A stretch of DNA of 6,639 nt, from contig JAGBZZ010000167.1 of the NCBI GenBank assembly GCA_017652965.1, forward strand, positions 1-6,639, given 5' to 3'. Positions 4,903 to 6,639 of this stretch are shown here, in pieces. The position numbers and the translations under genes are program-made. The notes under the pieces were generated by a model that was not told where the DNA came from, ran no database searches, and saw only the letters and a list, made by a program, of their open reading frames with translations. Every line of letters begins with the position of its first letter. Positions within the stretch are counted from its first letter, which is position 1. Source of the stretch: Clostridia bacterium (GTDB lineage: Bacteria; Bacillota_A; Clostridia; Oscillospirales; CAG-272).

Positions 4903-6639
4903 ATGAAACGCACCCTTTTCCTGCTTCTTGCTCTGCTTGTGCTGGCGCTTGCGCTTTCTGCCTGCGGTGAGACTGCGGGTACGACGCCTGCCGTCACAGA
5001 TCCCTTCACTGTGGGCACCAACACGACAACGGCGCCCCCCACCGTGACAACCACCGTGGCAACCACCACAGCAGCCCCTACCCCGGTTTCGGATAACTAC
5101 ATCAAAGAGGTAACCACTATGAACACCGGCGCTATCCGCATCACCCTTAAGGACGGTTCCCGTCTGAGCCTTGGCAGCCTTCCGCTTCGCGAGGGCTACA
5201 ACAGTGCCTCTATCGCCACAAAGCTTGACAAGTACACCGGCGTTTTGACCCTGACCATCACCGAAAGCACCACCATGAACATCGCCAACCGCCAGCTTGG
5301 CACGGCCAAGGCGCCGTATGTGGTGGCCCTTCGTGAGAACGGCGGCATGCTGGAATTCTCGTGCGACGGCGGGGTCACCTGGGAAAATCTTTGCGATGCC
5401 AAGACCGGCAGTATCAACCCCGACTCGACACCGCTTTTGGACCTTGCCGAGATCCTCGAGATCGGCAAGACCGAGGCGGTCACCGGCAATAGCGTTGCGT
5501 TTGCGATCAACAATGGTAGTCTCCGCTTCCGTGCCCGCGAGTGGAAGGATGGCATCGATATGGTCATGGATGCCAAGCTTGGCGGAAGCAGCAACCAGAA
5601 GTTCAACATCTCTTACCTTGCCGAGATCGCGTCCTCGACTGCCCTGGATTCCACCAGCACCTCCTCGAACATTGGCTACACGACCTTCAAGGGCGCAGGC
5701 GACGATATTTGCCCCATCAACATCAACGGCACCTACATCGGTGCCAACCACGGCTACTACATCATCGCCGCTATCCAGAACAACGGCAGGATGACCGAAG
5801 AGGACATCGGCTCTATCTGGGAGTCGGGTGGCAATCAGTACGTCCTGGTGCGTGTCAATGCATACACCAAGGAGGTCAAATCCAATATGATGTGGTTCTG
5901 CCCCTACGACAGCACCATGATGAAGACCGGCTCCTTCAGCTACAGGAAGCTCACGGCCGGCTCCACGCTGACCCACGTTTCGGGCGCTACCAACACCGAC
6001 GATATCGCCGTCACGGCAGACTCTGTCCAGGCGCAGTTCTATAACGCCGTTAACCACTATAAGGAGGCCGCCTTCCTGAACGGTACCGTGGAGGTGGATC
6101 TTTACACCAACGGCACATATGAGGCCGAGTTCGTCGACTTCTACGAGGAATACGACATCATCTACCTGCCCACCATGCTGGAATACCTGATCGAAAACGT
6201 CGGCTACAATACCGATGCCAGCCACTGCGACGATGAGCTGACCGAATCCTACGTCAAGTTCCAGAACACCTACCGCTATCATAAGAACGGCGCCTGCGTA
6301 GTCTACTCCTCCTATGAATTCAAGAAGGACGTCAAGGTGAGCTATATCGGCGGTGTACAGTCCGGCGCCTTCTCCAACTCCGCGTACTACGTGTACGTCC
6401 CCGGTACGACCACCCTGAACGTGCCCACGGAGCAGACCGATGCGCAGTTCAACGTCGGTACGAACCACCTTGCCAATCCCAACACCCTTGTGACGAGCTA
6501 CTTCCAGTTCACCGACGAAATCGGCTCTAAGGGGATCAACCTCGGCTTCAATCCGCTTTACGGTACCGCTGTCAATGACGTGCGTAAGGAATACATCCTC
6601 GGCAGTGGCGACTCGAACCTCGCCTTCTACTACACCTCC
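4903..6639 (+). CDS. Large Thr-rich-stalk lipoprotein of unknown function (paralogue 2, truncated by window edge)
   Basis: The frame is open for 579 codons from the ATG at 4903 to the right edge, so the C-terminus is missing; by comparison with the 685-residue paralogue about 100 residues lie outside. Residues 1-20 are a lipoprotein signal with lipobox LSAC and lipidated C21, followed by the same CGETAGTTPAV opening, a Thr/Pro-rich stalk to about residue 61, then VSDNYIKEVTTMN and the beta-rich N-terminal domain at about 83% identity to paralogue 1. Beyond that the two diverge but stay alignable: NHGYY (282-286), EFVDFYEEYDIIYLP (409-423) and RYHKNG are kept. Start is set by AGGAG at nine-base spacing. 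It has its own promoter, a near-copy of the one for paralogue 1. No known enzymatic motif is seen. Function is unknown; an extracytoplasmic membrane-anchored location is well supported. Confidence 0.88.
   Translation, partial: MKRTLFLLLALLVLALALSACGETAGTTPAVTDPFTVGTNTTTAPPTVTTTVATTTAAPTPVSDNYIKEVTTMNTGAIRITLKDGSRLSLGSLPLREGYNSASIATKLDKYTGVLTLTITESTTMNIANRQLGTAKAPYVVALRENGGMLEFSCDGGVTWENLCDAKTGSINPDSTPLLDLAEILEIGKTEAVTGNSVAFAINNGSLRFRAREWKDGIDMVMDAKLGGSSNQKFNISYLAEIASSTALDSTSTSSNIGYTTFKGAGDDICPININGTYIGANHGYYIIAAIQNNGRMTEEDIGSIWESGGNQYVLVRVNAYTKEVKSNMMWFCPYDSTMMKTGSFSYRKLTAGSTLTHVSGATNTDDIAVTADSVQAQFYNAVNHYKEAAFLNGTVEVDLYTNGTYEAEFVDFYEEYDIIYLPTMLEYLIENVGYNTDASHCDDELTESYVKFQNTYRYHKNGACVVYSSYEFKKDVKVSYIGGVQSGAFSNSAYYVYVPGTTTLNVPTEQTDAQFNVGTNHLANPNTLVTSYFQFTDEIGSKGINLGFNPLYGTAVNDVRKEYILGSGDSNLAFYYTS

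Noticed and set aside
4885..6468. Long minus-strand open frame (527 codons) opposite lipoprotein gene 2, and a 476-codon one at 3123-4553 opposite gene 1
   Set aside because: They mirror the real genes. The plus-strand frames have lipobox signals, ribosome binding sites and paralogue conservation; the minus-strand products are low-complexity V/G/D-rich and lack a ribosome binding site. Both arise from the GC-rich codon usage and the homology of the two genes.
1..6639. Functional link between the serine/threonine transporter, the peroxidases and the Thr-rich lipoproteins
   Set aside because: They are in separate transcription units with their own promoters and terminators; adjacency alone does not support a shared system.

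Overview
The window looks like chromosomal DNA of a strictly anaerobic Gram-positive bacterium, most likely a gut-type member of the Clostridia. The evidence is the diiron/rubredoxin peroxide-detoxification genes, strong AGGAGG-type ribosome binding sites, consensus sigma-A promoters with extended -10 boxes (TGCTATACT), lipoproteins with a short lipobox signal and a Thr-rich stalk, and moderately GC-rich coding sequence. This placement is inference; there is no rRNA or other marker gene.

Layout, left to right. (1) Positions 1-387, minus strand: the N-terminal third of an SstT-type Na+/serine-threonine symporter, running off the left edge. (2) Positions 388-696: a divergent intergenic region with one clear promoter per side and a perfect 19-bp palindrome (587-605) of 9-1-9 form just upstream of the rubrerythrin -35. 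It resembles a PerR/Fur-family operator. (3) Positions 697-2504: an oxidative-stress pair. The first gene is a compact 'reverse' rubrerythrin (N-terminal rubredoxin, C-terminal diiron domain). The second is a 398-residue fusion of a flavin-reductase/rubredoxin module (Hrb-like) to a second copy of the same reverse rubrerythrin. The two diiron domains match at 124 of 144 residues. The fusion should carry electrons from reduced nicotinamide through flavin, rubredoxin 1 and rubredoxin 2 to the diiron peroxidase site in one chain. A GC-rich hairpin without a U-tract lies between the genes, and a conventional terminator follows the second. (4) Positions 2610 to the right edge: two tandem, separately promoted paralogous genes for large secreted lipoproteins of unknown function. 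The second is cut by the right edge. They share a lipobox signal, a Thr-rich stalk, an N-terminal beta-rich domain about 83% identical, and a more diverged C-terminal region. Their promoters match in -35, spacer length and extended -10, with an ATTGCAAT palindrome over the -35.

Functionally there are three unrelated blocks: amino-acid uptake, peroxide/oxygen defence, and a cell-surface lipoprotein family undergoing duplication. The most noteworthy items are the flavin reductase-rubredoxin-rubredoxin-diiron fusion beside its unfused parent-like paralogue, its candidate peroxide-responsive operator, and the unrecognised tandem lipoprotein family with duplicated palindromic promoters.
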